33,903 nucleotides of DNA from Bacteroidales bacterium (GCA_016285085.1 JAEEQA010000018.1:1-33903), one strand, 5' to 3'. Counted from the first letter of the stretch, positions 15,775 to 24,576 are shown. The notes: a model not told the origin generated them from the sequence alone. Made by a program: numbers and translations.

Positions 15775-16338
15775 TTACCCGATAATCCTATCCTTGTGCT
15801 GCGACAGGAACGCCTCCCAGCCGGAGGCTTTTCCTGTATTGATGACGATGCGGTTCTGGAGGTGGTGTGTCACGGCGGCGGCGAGGGCGTCGGTGGCGTC
15901 CAGATATTTCGTCTCCGTCGAGAAGGTGTACATCGAGTGGAGCATCGCCGCCACCTGCTCCTTCGAGGCCGCGCCTTTGCCCGTGATGGCCTGCTTGATG
16001 CGGCGCGGGGTATATTCGTGGACTTCCAGTCCGGCGTGCAGGCACGCGCCGATGACCACGCCCTGCGCCCGCCCCAGCTTCAGCATCGACTGCGGGTTTT
16101 TGCCGTAAAAGGGTTCTTCAATCGCCAAGATGTCAGGATGATAGGTTTCAATCAGTTCTCGCGTGCTTTCGTAAATCATCTTCAGCTTGGCGCTTTGGTC
16201 GGGCTGTTTCTTCAGGTTGATGACATCCAGCGTGATGATTTCGCTGTTGCGCGCGTGCGTTTTCAGCAGCGAGTACCCCATGATGTTGGTGCCGGGGTCG
16301 ATGCCGAGGATGATGTGGTCGGTGGTTTCTTCGGGCAT
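15775..16338 (-). CDS. ruvC: Holliday junction resolvase RuvC
   Basis: 187 residues, family length. RuvC cuts four-way DNA junctions made by recombination, together with RuvAB. All four acidic active-site residues are visible: D14 (GIDPGT), E74 (AIEEPF), D147 and D150 (YLDATDALAAAVTHH). The DNA-binding region YGKNPQSMLKLGRAQGV and KQAITGKGAASKEQV is conserved. It is the last gene of the lpd-protease-ruvC operon, starting 6 bases after the protease gene. ruvA and ruvB are not in the window. Confidence 0.96.
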   Translation of the reverse strand: MPEETTDHIILGIDPGTNIMGYSLLKTHARNSEIITLDVINLKKQPDQSAKLKMIYESTRELIETYHPDILAIEEPFYGKNPQSMLKLGRAQGVVIGACLHAGLEVHEYTPRRIKQAITGKGAASKEQVAAMLHSMYTFSTETKYLDATDALAAAVTHHLQNRIVINTGKASGWEAFLSQHKDRIIG

Positions 16339-16344
16339 GGCGGG

Positions 16345-16782
16345 TTATTTGTATAAGGTTAATGTTTTGTTCCCGTAGTCAATAACGGCGTGGAAACGGT
16401 GCAGCAGGTCGCCGCCGATGATTCCGTGAATGGTTTTGAAACCTACATTTTCGTATGCGGCGCAAACCGGTTGGAGGTCGAGCAGGCGGAAAGGGGAGGG
16501 CGGCACCAGAATCCGTCCGATCTTGAAATGGGAAATGGTCAGGATGTCCGATTGGAATTCATTGCCACCGATGCCGATGTTTACATCGTCTTTATCTGTC
16601 TCGTCTATTGGTATTTGTAGTGATTCAATAAAGTTTCGGTCGAAGCAGCTGTGGTTGGCGCCGGTGTCGATAAGCAGGCGTACGGGGGTGCCGTGCAATC
16701 GTCCTGAGGTGACGATGTGAAAGCCCTCCGGGTCAAGTTCCCAGAGGGCTATTTTCATCGTATGGGGTTTCAGTGTGCTCAT
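16345..16782 (-). CDS. Retropepsin-like aspartic protease
   Basis: 145 residues. The active-site motif LLIDTGANHSCF has D39-T40-G41-A42, and the second conserved block is HGIIGGDLLHRFHAVIDYGNKTLTLYK near the C-terminus. This is the layout of single-domain retropepsin-like (clan AA) proteases, which act as homodimers, each subunit giving one catalytic Asp. No signal peptide or membrane helix is seen, so it is probably cytosolic. The ATG at 16782 is 3 bases after the lpd stop; MKIALW (residue 9) is a possible alternative start. The substrate is unknown, and no functional link with lpd or ruvC is evident beyond operon position. Confidence 0.87.
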   Translation of the reverse strand: MSTLKPHTMKIALWELDPEGFHIVTSGRLHGTPVRLLIDTGANHSCFDRNFIESLQIPIDETDKDDVNIGIGGNEFQSDILTISHFKIGRILVPPSPFRLLDLQPVCAAYENVGFKTIHGIIGGDLLHRFHAVIDYGNKTLTLYK

Positions 16783-16785
16783 GGA

Positions 16786-18180
16786 TTAGAGGTGGACACA
16801 CTCGTTGTAGGCGTTGGCCGCGGCCTCCATGATGGCTTCGGAGAGGGTGGGGTGCGGATGCACGGCGTGGATGATTTCGGGTCCCTTGACGTGCTGCTGG
16901 CGGGCGATGACGATGCCCGACACCATCTCGGTGACGTTTTCGCCGATCATGTGGCAGCCGAGAATTTCATCGGTTTTCGCGTTGAAGATGAGCTTGATCA
17001 TGCCGTCGCGGTTGCCGGAAGCGGTGGCTTTGCCGGAGGCGGTGAAGGGGAACTTGCCGATGCGCAGTTCGTAGCCCGCCTCGAGGGCCTTCTTCTCGGT
17101 AAGGCCGACCGAAGCGATCTCGGGCGACGTGTAGGTGCAGCCGGGAATGTTGCTGTAATCGACGGGGGTGGGGTTGAGGCCGGCGATCTTCTCCACGCAG
17201 ACAAGCGCCTCGTGGGAGGCAACGTGCGCGAGGGCGGGACCCTTCACGATGTCGCCGATGGCGTAAACGCCGGGGCAGTTGGTGCGGTAGAAATCGTCCA
17301 CCACCACCTTGCCGCGTTCCACGGTGATGCCGAGTGCATCCAGGTTGAGGGCTTCGAGGTTGGTGACGACACCGACGGCGGAAAGGACGATGTCGCACTG
17401 GATTTCAGTGATTTTGCCTTTGCCGTCCTTCACGGTGACGAGGCAGCCTTCGCCGGAGGTGTCCACGCTCTCCACGGAGGAGGATGTCATCACCTTGATG
17501 CCGTTCTTGCGGAAGGCGCGTTCCAGCTGCTTGGAAATCTCCTCGTCTTCCACGGGCACGAGGTTGGGCAGGAACTCCACGATGGTGACCTTGGTGCCGA
17601 GGGAGGAGTAGAAGTGGGCGAACTCGCTGCCGATGGCGCCGGAGCCCATCACCACCATCGTTTCAGGCAGTTTGGGGAGGGTGAGGGCCATGCGGTAGCC
17701 GATGATTTTCTCGCCGTCCTGTTTGATGTGGGGCAGCTCCTTGGAGCGTGCGCCGGTGGCGAGGATGATGTGGTCGGCTTCGAACACCTCGGTGGTGTCG
17801 TCGCTCTTGCTGACGGACACCTTGCGGTCGTTGGTCAGGGTGGCGAACCCTTCGATGACATCGACGTTGTTCTTTTTCAGGAGGAACTGGACGCCCTTGC
17901 TCATCTGGTCGGCGACACCGCGGCTGCGGCGCACCATCGCCTCGAAGTCGGGGCGGGCGGGGGAGTCGAGCGCAACCCCGTAGGCTTCTGCGTGTTTCAG
18001 GTAGTTATAGACCTGTGCCGATTTCAGCAGGGCCTTGGTGGGGATGCAGCCCCAGTTGAGGCAGATGCCGCCCAGTTCGCCGCATTCCACGACGGCGGTT
18101 TTCATATTCAGCTGGCTGGCACGGATGGCCGCCACATAACCTCCGGGACCACTCCCGATGACGATGACATCGTATTTCAT
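16786..18180 (-). CDS. lpdA: Dihydrolipoyl dehydrogenase (E3)
   Basis: 464 residues. It reoxidises dihydrolipoamide of 2-oxoacid dehydrogenase or glycine cleavage complexes with NAD+, using FAD. The FAD-binding motif GSGPGGYVAA is near residue 9. The redox-active disulfide is C40/C45 (GGICLNWGCIPTK). The NAD-binding region follows VVMGSGAIGSEFAHFYSSLG. The catalytic His-Glu pair is H443 and E448 (HPHPTLSE). It is the first gene of an operon with a retropepsin-like protease and ruvC, transcribed from a -7 box about 55 bases upstream. No E1 or E2 genes are nearby. Confidence 0.96.
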   Translation of the reverse strand: MKYDVIVIGSGPGGYVAAIRASQLNMKTAVVECGELGGICLNWGCIPTKALLKSAQVYNYLKHAEAYGVALDSPARPDFEAMVRRSRGVADQMSKGVQFLLKKNNVDVIEGFATLTNDRKVSVSKSDDTTEVFEADHIILATGARSKELPHIKQDGEKIIGYRMALTLPKLPETMVVMGSGAIGSEFAHFYSSLGTKVTIVEFLPNLVPVEDEEISKQLERAFRKNGIKVMTSSSVESVDTSGEGCLVTVKDGKGKITEIQCDIVLSAVGVVTNLEALNLDALGITVERGKVVVDDFYRTNCPGVYAIGDIVKGPALAHVASHEALVCVEKIAGLNPTPVDYSNIPGCTYTSPEIASVGLTEKKALEAGYELRIGKFPFTASGKATASGNRDGMIKLIFNAKTDEILGCHMIGENVTEMVSGIVIARQQHVKGPEIIHAVHPHPTLSEAIMEAAANAYNECVHL

Positions 18181-18234
18181 AATTTGTTGGTTTTTAATTT
18201 ATTATTGTGAAAATTTTTTCTTGCAAAAAGTTCG

Positions 18235-18242
18235 CAAAGATA
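18235..18242 (-). promoter_or_regulatory. -7 box of the lpdA operon
   Basis: TATCTTTG on the minus strand, about 55 bases before the lpdA start. Confidence 0.62.
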
Positions 18243-18265
18243 CAATAAAAGTAGAGATACCTTGT

Positions 18266-18290
18266 ACTGCATCTTTAAATAAAATGCAGT
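18266..18290. promoter_or_regulatory. Possible operator: inverted repeat upstream of lpdA
   Basis: ACTGCAT (18266-18272) and ATGCAGT (18284-18290) form an inverted repeat with an 11-base spacer; a further ACTGC is at 18296-18300. It sits where the -33 element of the lpdA promoter would be, between divergent promoters. Binding by a regulator is inference only. Confidence 0.4.
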
Positions 18291-18358
18291 TATGTACTGC
18301 GTAATGTTTTGTGTCAATAATTGGTGCCTTCGGTTTGCCGTTTTTCCCTGAAAAATTG

Positions 18359-18366
18359 TACTTTTG
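18359..18366 (+). promoter_or_regulatory. -7 box of the secreted endonuclease gene
   Basis: TACTTTTG, 35 bases upstream of the start codon. Confidence 0.62.
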
Positions 18367-18401
18367 CCGCCTGTTTTTGCTGGTTTTATCTGATTTGAAA
18401 A

Positions 18402-20552
18402 ATGAAAAAGTGCCTGTTTTTCACCATAATGTTGCTGATTTCCGCCGTTTCTGTCCTTGCGCAGGATGTGAACGAGTACTACCGCCGTGCGCTCGGACTG
18501 CGCGGAGTGGCTTTGCAGGACACCCTGCACGAAATCATCAAGGGGCATGAACGGCAGACGTACGATGACCTTCGTTATATTTATGTGATGCTCGACACGT
18601 TCCCGAACGGCGACATCTGGGACATTTACACCGACAGCTGCCACTGGCGTCCCACGCCGACCCACGCGTTGCCACTTGGCTCCGGCGCCGCTTACGAGTG
18701 CGACTGCATGCAGCGCGAACACAGCTTCTGCAACTCGTGGATGGGCGGCACGGGATCGTACTCCATCAGCAACGAACCTTTCTTTTCCGACCTTTTCCAA
18801 ATCTATCCCACCGACGGCTATGTGAACCAACTGCGGAATGACAACCCCTACGGCGTGGTGTCGGCGGATGAAACGGTGCGAACCTTCGCCAACGGCGCCA
18901 AGTTGGGGCAAAACGCCTATCCGAATGCGCCCGAAGTAACGGCCTACGAGCCGGTGGATGCCTACAAAGGCGACATCGCCCGCTCGTTTTTCTATATGGC
19001 AGTTCGTTATAAATATGAGGATGAGACCTTTATGGAGGACGGCCCGATGACCTACCGCTCGCAGTTGAAGGACTGGGCGTTGGAGATGCTGCTCGCGTGG
19101 CACCGCCTCGATCCGGTGAGCGCGAAGGAGCGCAACCGCAATGAAGGAATTTACCGCAACTGGCAGGGGAACCGCAACCCGTTCATCGACTTCCCCGAAC
19201 TGGCCGACCTGATTTGGGGGGAGGGAAGTGCGGTGTTCACGATGGAACCCGACACGCTGGTCAGGCCCCGCGTCACCCGCTGCGAGGTGGTGGATGCCGC
19301 CACGGTCAGCATCGGCTTCGACAGCGTGATGTCGCCCGCTTCCACCGCCGCGCTCAACCACTACGTCATCCCCGGAAACGGGGTCGGCTCTGTGGACACC
19401 GATACTGCGGGCGGACTGTTGCTGCACCTTGCCACACCGCTTGACTTCGGCGCCACCGCCTACCTCACGCTCCGCAACCTGCAGGCCATAGGAGGCACCT
19501 ACCTCCGCGATACGGTGCTGGTCATCGTCTCGGGCGAGCCGGCGTTCCTCGGCTGGACCTTCGACCGTATCGACAGCGCCGACTATTACGCCGCACGCTC
19601 CGTTCCCGCCGACTACGGCGACACGCAGGGATCTGCCCGCATCTGGTTCGACGGCTCCCACGGCTCCGATTATTTCCCGAACAACCAGCTTCAGGGACTC
19701 ACGGCATACGGGAGTAGCATCGGCGACCCTCGCCCCGACGCAACAGCGGGCTACTCGCTCTCGTTCAAGAACTACTATGCCAACGGCAAGACTTTCGTGG
19801 TGGGGTTCTCCACCCGCCTTTACACCAATGTTTCTGTAAGGTTTTCAACATCGGCTACCAACACCGGTTTCAGCCAGGTGAGCTGCGCTTGGAATGTCGT
19901 GGATCCGTTGGATACGGCTTTTGACCATTTCCTCGGGACATACGAAATCGACTCGGCCGACCGGGCTGCCAACCGCTTCAGCTCCCATCTGTTCCGTTCG
20001 GGTGCGGAGTGGGACGGCGTGGACACCATCTTCCTGAAAATCACGATTGACGGGGCCACGCACATCAGCGGGAACATCAAGTTCGACAACATCTGTGTCC
20101 ACGGGGAAAAATGCTATCGCGAGCGGACGGTGTTGGACACGGCGAGGGCAGGGGAGCGCTACACCGCCAACGGTTTTGACATCACCCTTCCGTCGTCGTA
20201 CGCCGGCGACTACGTCTTCACGCGCCGTACGCCCTATCCCGACGACTGCGACAGCCTGGTGACGCTGCTGCTGTTCGTGGAGGGAACCACAGGAATCAAA
20301 GAGGCAGGTACACAATCAGTTCCGTCGTTCCTGCTCACTCCGAACCCCGCCTCGGAGCGGGTGACGGTTTCCGGAGGGATGATGCGTGCGGTGGAAGTCT
20401 ATGACGTGACGGGACGGAAGTGCCTGTCGTTCCCGTCGGTGGCAGCGGAGCGGCTCGACATCCCCGTCAGCGGCCTGCGTGCCGGCGTGTATGTGGTCCG
20501 CATCGTGGCGGGCGACGGCAGCGTGGCGCAAAAAAAACTGGTGGTGCGATAG
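18402..20552 (+). CDS. T9SS-secreted endonuclease I family nuclease
   Basis: 716 residues. A signal peptide (MKKCLFFTIMLLISAVSVLAQ) is followed by an endonuclease I domain (about 22-285). The beta-beta-alpha-metal active site matches QREHSFCNSW with E106 and H107, followed by the family blocks SDLFQIYPTDGYVNQLRNDNPYG and GIYRNWQGNRNPFIDFPELADLIWG. Then comes a region with beta-rich linker character (about 290-390) and a jelly-roll-like domain of unknown ligand (about 395-590, ending GNIKFDNICVHGEKC). The C-terminus (LLTPNPASERVTV ... GVYVVRIVAGDG) is a T9SS sorting domain. It probably degrades extracellular DNA or RNA for nutrients or biofilm turnover, at the surface or released. It appears to be a single-gene unit. 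Confidence 0.92.
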   Translation: MKKCLFFTIMLLISAVSVLAQDVNEYYRRALGLRGVALQDTLHEIIKGHERQTYDDLRYIYVMLDTFPNGDIWDIYTDSCHWRPTPTHALPLGSGAAYECDCMQREHSFCNSWMGGTGSYSISNEPFFSDLFQIYPTDGYVNQLRNDNPYGVVSADETVRTFANGAKLGQNAYPNAPEVTAYEPVDAYKGDIARSFFYMAVRYKYEDETFMEDGPMTYRSQLKDWALEMLLAWHRLDPVSAKERNRNEGIYRNWQGNRNPFIDFPELADLIWGEGSAVFTMEPDTLVRPRVTRCEVVDAATVSIGFDSVMSPASTAALNHYVIPGNGVGSVDTDTAGGLLLHLATPLDFGATAYLTLRNLQAIGGTYLRDTVLVIVSGEPAFLGWTFDRIDSADYYAARSVPADYGDTQGSARIWFDGSHGSDYFPNNQLQGLTAYGSSIGDPRPDATAGYSLSFKNYYANGKTFVVGFSTRLYTNVSVRFSTSATNTGFSQVSCAWNVVDPLDTAFDHFLGTYEIDSADRAANRFSSHLFRSGAEWDGVDTIFLKITIDGATHISGNIKFDNICVHGEKCYRERTVLDTARAGERYTANGFDITLPSSYAGDYVFTRRTPYPDDCDSLVTLLLFVEGTTGIKEAGTQSVPSFLLTPNPASERVTVSGGMMRAVEVYDVTGRKCLSFPSVAAERLDIPVSGLRAGVYVVRIVAGDGSVAQKKLVVR

Positions 20553-20696
20553 AATAGCAGGAGGATCCGCAACAGGTTGTTTTGTGATAAACCAGTGCAA
20601 AAGGATTGACGTTTAGCAAAAAAACATTTTTATGACGTGTTGCAGAATATCGCAAAATATTTGAAAAATCTCCCACAAGCGTATAGAATTTATTTG

Positions 20697-20704
20697 TACT
20701 TTTG
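20697..20704 (+). promoter_or_regulatory. -7 box of rocD
   Basis: TACTTTTG, about 56 bases upstream of the start. The rest of the 208-base gap (20553-20760) is AT-rich with no gene or clear terminator. Confidence 0.62.
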
Positions 20705-20760
20705 CGCGTTTTTTGAAACAGGAAATTCAAATTATTCATTTATAAAACAAACCTAAAATT

Positions 20761-21990
20761 ATGGCAGCAGAAAAAATCACATCAAGCAAGCAAGCCATGG
20801 ATATGGAGGCCCGCTACGGTGCCCATAACTACCATCCACTTGGCGTCGTTATTTCCAGAGCGAAAGGTCCCTTCATGTGGGACGTGGAAGGCAAGCGTTA
20901 TTTCGACTTCCTTTCGGCTTATTCCGCAGTGAACCAGGGTCATTGCCATCCCAAAATCGTGGAGGCTATGATCGACCAGTGCCAGAAGGTGACCCTCACC
21001 TCCCGCGCATTCTACAACGACTGCCTCGGACCGTACGAGAAGTATGTCACCGAAACCTTCGGTTACGACAAGGTCCTCCCGATGAACTCCGGCGCCGAAG
21101 CTGACGAGACCGCCCTGAAGCTCTGCCGCAAGTGGGCTTACATGAAGAAAGGTCTTCCGGAAAACCAGGCCAAGATCATCGTTTGCGACGGTAACTTCCA
21201 CGGCCGCACCATCTCCATCGTTTCCATGTCCACCGATCCCGAGGCTTACGGCGGCTACGGCCCCTTCACCCCGGGTTTCGTCAAGATCCCCTACAACGAC
21301 ATTCCCGCTTTGGAGAAAGCGTTGGAGGATCCGAACGTGGCCGGTTTCATTCTCGAACCCATCCAGGGCGAGGCCGGTGTCTATGTTCCCGATGACGGTT
21401 ATCTGAAAAAATCCTACGACCTCTGCAAGGCCAAGAACGTCCTGTTCATCGCCGACGAGGTGCAGACCGGTATCGCCCGTACGGGCCGCATGCTGGCTTG
21501 CGACCACGAAGGTGTCCGCCCCGACATCCTGGTGCTCGGCAAGGCCCTTTCCGGTGGCACGATGCCCGTTTCCGCCGTCCTGGCCGACGACGACATCATG
21601 CTCAACATCAAGCCCGGTGAACACGGCTCCACCTTCGGCGGCAATCCGATCGCCTGCCGCGTGGCCATCGCCGCCCTTGAGGTTGTGAAGGAAGAGAAAC
21701 TCGCTGAACGCGCCGAATACCTCGGCAAGATCTTCCGCGACGAGATGAACAGCGTGAAGAGCGACATGATCCAGCAGGTGCGCGGTAAAGGTCTGCTCAA
21801 CGCCATCATCATCCGCCCGAAGAACGGCAAGGAGGCTTGGGACGTCTGCGAAAAGATGAAGGAACTCGGCGTGCTCGCCAAACCGACCCATCAGCACATC
21901 ATCCGCTTCGCTCCCCCGTTGGTCATCTCCGAAGAGGAACTCCGTGAGGCTATCGAGCTGATTAAGAAAGCAATCCTTTCTTTTGAATAG
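20761..21990 (+). CDS. rocD: Ornithine aminotransferase
   Basis: 409 residues. A PLP enzyme that moves the delta-amino group of ornithine to 2-oxoglutarate, giving glutamate semialdehyde, which links arginine/ornithine and proline metabolism. The PLP lysine is K261 ([17 protein letters not shown]). The cofactor-binding segment [18 protein letters not shown], the Asp-containing [14 protein letters not shown] and the [10 protein letters not shown] motif are typical of class III aminotransferases. Length and sequence ([12 protein letters not shown] start) favour ornithine over acetylornithine transaminase. It stands alone between its own promoter and terminator. Codon use is strongly biased to C-ending codons, suggesting high expression. 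Confidence 0.94.
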   Translation: MAAEKITSSKQAMDMEARYGAHNYHPLGVVISRAKGPFMWDVEGKRYFDFLSAYSAVNQGHCHPKIVEAMIDQCQKVTLTSRAFYNDCLGPYEKYVTETFGYDKVLPMNSGAEADETALKLCRKWAYMKKGLPENQAKIIVCDGNFHGRTISIVSMSTDPEAYGGYGPFTPGFVKIPYNDIPALEKALEDPNVAGFILEPIQGEAGVYVPDDGYLKKSYDLCKAKNVLFIADEVQTGIARTGRMLACDHEGVRPDILVLGKALSGGTMPVSAVLADDDIMLNIKPGEHGSTFGGNPIACRVAIAALEVVKEEKLAERAEYLGKIFRDEMNSVKSDMIQQVRGKGLLNAIIIRPKNGKEAWDVCEKMKELGVLAKPTHQHIIRFAPPLVISEEELREAIELIKKAILSFE

Positions 21991-21995
21991 TAGAA

Positions 21996-22022
21996 AAAAA
22001 GGTCGTTTTATACGACCTTTTT
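21996..22022 (+). terminator. Intrinsic terminator after rocD
   Basis: An 11-base perfect stem (21996-22006 with 22012-22022), a TTTAT loop, and a T-rich run beyond. It begins 6 bases after the stop codon. Confidence 0.92.
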
Positions 22023-22063
22023 ATTTTTAATTTTAAACTTATTAATTTTTAATTTTCCTGATT

Positions 22064-22582
22064 ATGATTAACGAAAGAATGCAAAAAGAGATCAATGACC
22101 AGATCAATGCCGAATTCTGGTCCGCATACCTTTACCTGAGCATGTCCGCTTGGTTCACCCAGAACAACCTTCCCGGTTTCGCCAACTGGATGTACGTGCA
22201 GTATCAGGAGGAGATTTCCCACGGTATGAAGATGTTCCGCTATATCCACGAGCGCGGCGGCGAGGTGAAGCTCAAACCCATCGCCAAGGTCGATACCAAC
22301 TGGAAATCCTGCGCCGCCGTCTTCAACGACACGCTGAACCACGAGCGCAAAGTCACCTCCCTCATCAATGGTTTGATGGACACTGCCCACGAAATCAAGG
22401 ACTATGCCACCATCAACTTCCTGAATTGGTACATCGACGAGCAGGTGGAGGAAGAGGCCAACGCCGAGGAACTCCTCAACACCGTGAAGATGATTGAGAA
22501 GGACCACGCCGCCATGTACGCCCTCGACAAAGAGCTGGCCACCCGCGTTTTCGTGGACGCCACGCTGAAAGCCGAGGAGTAA
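22064..22582 (+). CDS. ftnA: Non-haem ferritin
   Basis: 172 residues, an iron-storage protein forming a 24-subunit shell. The di-iron ferroxidase ligands fall at the standard positions: E17, E50, H53, E94 and Q127 (YIDEQVEEE), with E130 available for the third site. The four-helix sequence pattern (MQKEINDQINAEFWSAYLYL start) is that of bacterial ferritin A rather than bacterioferritin, with no haem-binding Met. It lies between two intrinsic terminators, so it is a monocistronic unit, although the promoter in the 41-base upstream gap is not obvious. Confidence 0.95.
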   Translation: MINERMQKEINDQINAEFWSAYLYLSMSAWFTQNNLPGFANWMYVQYQEEISHGMKMFRYIHERGGEVKLKPIAKVDTNWKSCAAVFNDTLNHERKVTSLINGLMDTAHEIKDYATINFLNWYIDEQVEEEANAEELLNTVKMIEKDHAAMYALDKELATRVFVDATLKAEE

Positions 22583-22600
22583 TCCGAACCGACATCATGT

Positions 22601-22631
22601 AAAAGGCCTCTGTAAAATGGGGCCTTTTTTT
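22601..22631 (+). terminator. Intrinsic terminator after ferritin
   Basis: AAAAGGCCTC (22601-22610) pairs with GGGGCCTTTT (22619-22628), eight Watson-Crick pairs plus one wobble and one C:G, followed by more T residues. Confidence 0.87.
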
Positions 22632-22656
22632 ATCTTTTTTTTCATAGATCATCGTT

Positions 22657-23319
22657 ATGTTGCTACTTGCCTTGGCCATTCTTCCGGTAATCGCTTTGGC
22701 CACCTATATTTACATCAAGGATCGCTTTCAGCGTGAACCGTTGTCGCTGCTTTTGCTGGCGCTGCTTTGCGGGGCGTTGACGACCATTCCTGTTGTCTTG
22801 GTGGAAAATTTTTTGCAATCGGTGTGTCCGTATGACGGGGTGAATGGGGCGTTGTACACGGCATTTGTGGTGGCTGGTTGTACGGAGGAGGGGTTCAAGT
22901 TGCTGGCGTTGTACCTGCTCATTTGGCGCAATCGCCACTTTGACGAGTATTTCGACGGCATTGTCTATGCGGCCTTCGTGTCGCTGGGTTTTGCGGGCGT
23001 TGAAAACATCATGTATGTATTCGGTAGCGGTGTGGGGACGGGAGTCATGCGTGCGTTGCTGTCGGTTCCGGCGCATTTCCTGTTTGCCGTGGTGATGGGC
23101 TACTTCTTCGCTTTGGCCAAATTCTACAAGAACCGAAGTTGGAACATGCTGATGGCGTTTCTTGTCCCGATGCTGCTGCACGGAATTTTTGACGGCCTTC
23201 TGATGGTGGCCAACGTGTCGGAAGCCCTGCAGGGCGTATGCCTTGTCGGTTTCATCATTTTTGATATTATCCTTTGGAAAATCGGCAAACGGCGGATGCG
23301 TCAGCTGGAAGGCTATTGA
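22657..23319 (+). CDS. PrsW-family intramembrane metalloprotease
   Basis: 220 residues with about seven or eight membrane helices. The conserved PrsW/CPBP-like metal-site motifs are present: E77-E78 (CTEEGFK), E116-N117 (GFAGVENIMYV), H140 (VPAHFLFAVVMGYFF) and H175 with D179 (LHGIFDG). In Bacillus, PrsW performs site-1 cleavage of the anti-sigma factor RsiW; the target here is unknown. No anti-sigma factor gene is nearby. It starts 26 bases after the ferritin terminator, so its promoter must overlap that region; a TATCTTTT stretch there is a weak candidate. Confidence 0.9.
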   Translation: MLLLALAILPVIALATYIYIKDRFQREPLSLLLLALLCGALTTIPVVLVENFLQSVCPYDGVNGALYTAFVVAGCTEEGFKLLALYLLIWRNRHFDEYFDGIVYAAFVSLGFAGVENIMYVFGSGVGTGVMRALLSVPAHFLFAVVMGYFFALAKFYKNRSWNMLMAFLVPMLLHGIFDGLLMVANVSEALQGVCLVGFIIFDIILWKIGKRRMRQLEGY

Positions 23320-23330
23320 TCCTCTGTATT

Positions 23331-24506
23331 TTACCGTAATTTATTTTTCGTGAAATGTCCTCGCACATAGGCGAAGAAGCCGACCGTGCCTGCGAGGTAG
23401 ATGGCGGCGGCAAACCAGAAGGCGCTGTGATAGCCGAAATGCTCGGCTGTGACGCCGCCCGCCAATACACCGAGGCCGAGTCCCGTGTCCCACGAGATGA
23501 ACAGTGTGGAGTTGGCTGTGCCCCGCTGTGTGTGCGGCGCAAGATTGATGAACATTGTCTGGAAGGCCGGGTACATGTGCCCGCTGCCTAATCCGATGAT
23601 CAGGGCGGCGGCATAGTAGGCCCACAGGGTGTGGACGGCGGCAAACAGCACATAGCCCGAGAAGGCGACGACAAGACCGACGGCGGCATTCTGCGCCACC
23701 CGCCCCCTGCGCAGCGACGGACTTCCAATCAGCCGCGACACGATCAGCCCGATGGAGAGCAGGGCGAAGAAGATGCCCGTGCCACCCGTCACGCCGAGTT
23801 CCTCTTTGCCGTAGATGGCCACATAGGTGGAAACGATGCCGTAGGCAAAGGCGTGGCAGAGCATCACCGCGCACTCGCTCCAGCCCTTTAGCAGGAAGAA
23901 CCGGTCCAACGACAGTTTCGGCTTGTCCTTGACCAACTCCTTCGGCTTGAGCTTCAGTGTGCTGTTGATGGCAAAACCGCATCCCGCCGTCAGCAGCGCG
24001 ATCCAGAACAGCAGGTCGTAGCTGTGGGTCTGCTGCAAAAGGTAGATGGCGATGGCCGGTGCAATGGCAGAGGCGATGTTGTTGCTCAGCCCGTAGTAGC
24101 CAATCCCTTCGGCCCGCCGTGTCGGGTGCAGCACGTCAATGGCGACGGTGCTGTTGGCCACGGTGGTCGCACCCATCGGTGCACCATGCAGCGTGCGGAT
24201 GATGGCAAACAGCAGCAGACTGCCCGCCACGAGGTAGCCGGCAAAGAAACTGAAAAACAGGAAGTAACTGATTAACAATACCCTTTTTCTTGGAAAACTG
24301 TCCACAAAAAAGCCGCTGAACGGACGGATGATGAGGGCGGTCAGTGCGTAACCGCTCAACACCATCCCGATGGTGTCCTTGTTCGCGTCAAACGTTTCTT
24401 TCAGGTACAGCGGCAACAGCGGCGTGAGCAGCATGAATGAAAAGAAAATCATGAAATTCGCCACCCATACCTTCACATAATTCACAGTCCACAGCCGCTC
24501 TTCCAT
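23331..24506 (-). CDS. MFS transporter, substrate unknown
   Basis: 391 residues with about 12 membrane helices. The MFS loop 2-3 motif is recognisable (GFFVDSFPRKRVLL). The midpoint cytoplasmic loop is rich in Lys (KLKPKELVKDKPKLSLDR). Helix pairs such as GLGSGHMYPAFQTMFINL and LGLGVLAGGVTAEHFGY are typical of drug or metabolite exporters. The substrate cannot be assigned. It is convergent with the PrsW-like gene (11-base gap). The glycosyltransferase gene upstream on the same strand is 70 bases away, with palindromic element G in the gap, so it may be the distal gene of the ruvX operon. Confidence 0.9.
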   Translation of the reverse strand: MEERLWTVNYVKVWVANFMIFFSFMLLTPLLPLYLKETFDANKDTIGMVLSGYALTALIIRPFSGFFVDSFPRKRVLLISYFLFFSFFAGYLVAGSLLLFAIIRTLHGAPMGATTVANSTVAIDVLHPTRRAEGIGYYGLSNNIASAIAPAIAIYLLQQTHSYDLLFWIALLTAGCGFAINSTLKLKPKELVKDKPKLSLDRFFLLKGWSECAVMLCHAFAYGIVSTYVAIYGKEELGVTGGTGIFFALLSIGLIVSRLIGSPSLRRGRVAQNAAVGLVVAFSGYVLFAAVHTLWAYYAAALIIGLGSGHMYPAFQTMFINLAPHTQRGTANSTLFISWDTGLGLGVLAGGVTAEHFGYHSAFWFAAAIYLAGTVGFFAYVRGHFTKNKLR

Positions 24507-24532
24507 TTTGCTATTTTATTACAGTTTACCTA

Positions 24533-24558
24533 TAGAAATGCGGTTCACCGCGACGCTA
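24533..24558. repeat. Palindromic element G (degenerate member of the TGTAGAGACG family)
   Basis: Arms TAGAAATGCGGT (24533-24544) and ACCGCGACGCTA (24547-24558). Each arm differs from TAGAGACGCGGT at two positions, and the inner GCGGT/ACCGC is still perfectly paired, as in element C. It lies between the glycosyltransferase and MFS genes. Confidence 0.6.
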
Positions 24559-24576
24559 CTGCCCACTGAAATCCAA

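Noticed and set aside
16717-18210. 497-codon open frame on the plus strand opposite lpdA
   Set aside because: lpdA is certain from motifs; the antisense translation is low-complexity (GVGG, HDGD-type text) without recognisable domains.
18177-19661. 494-codon open frame on the minus strand opposite the secreted nuclease
   Set aside because: The sense gene has a signal peptide, catalytic motif and T9SS tail; the antisense frame has none.
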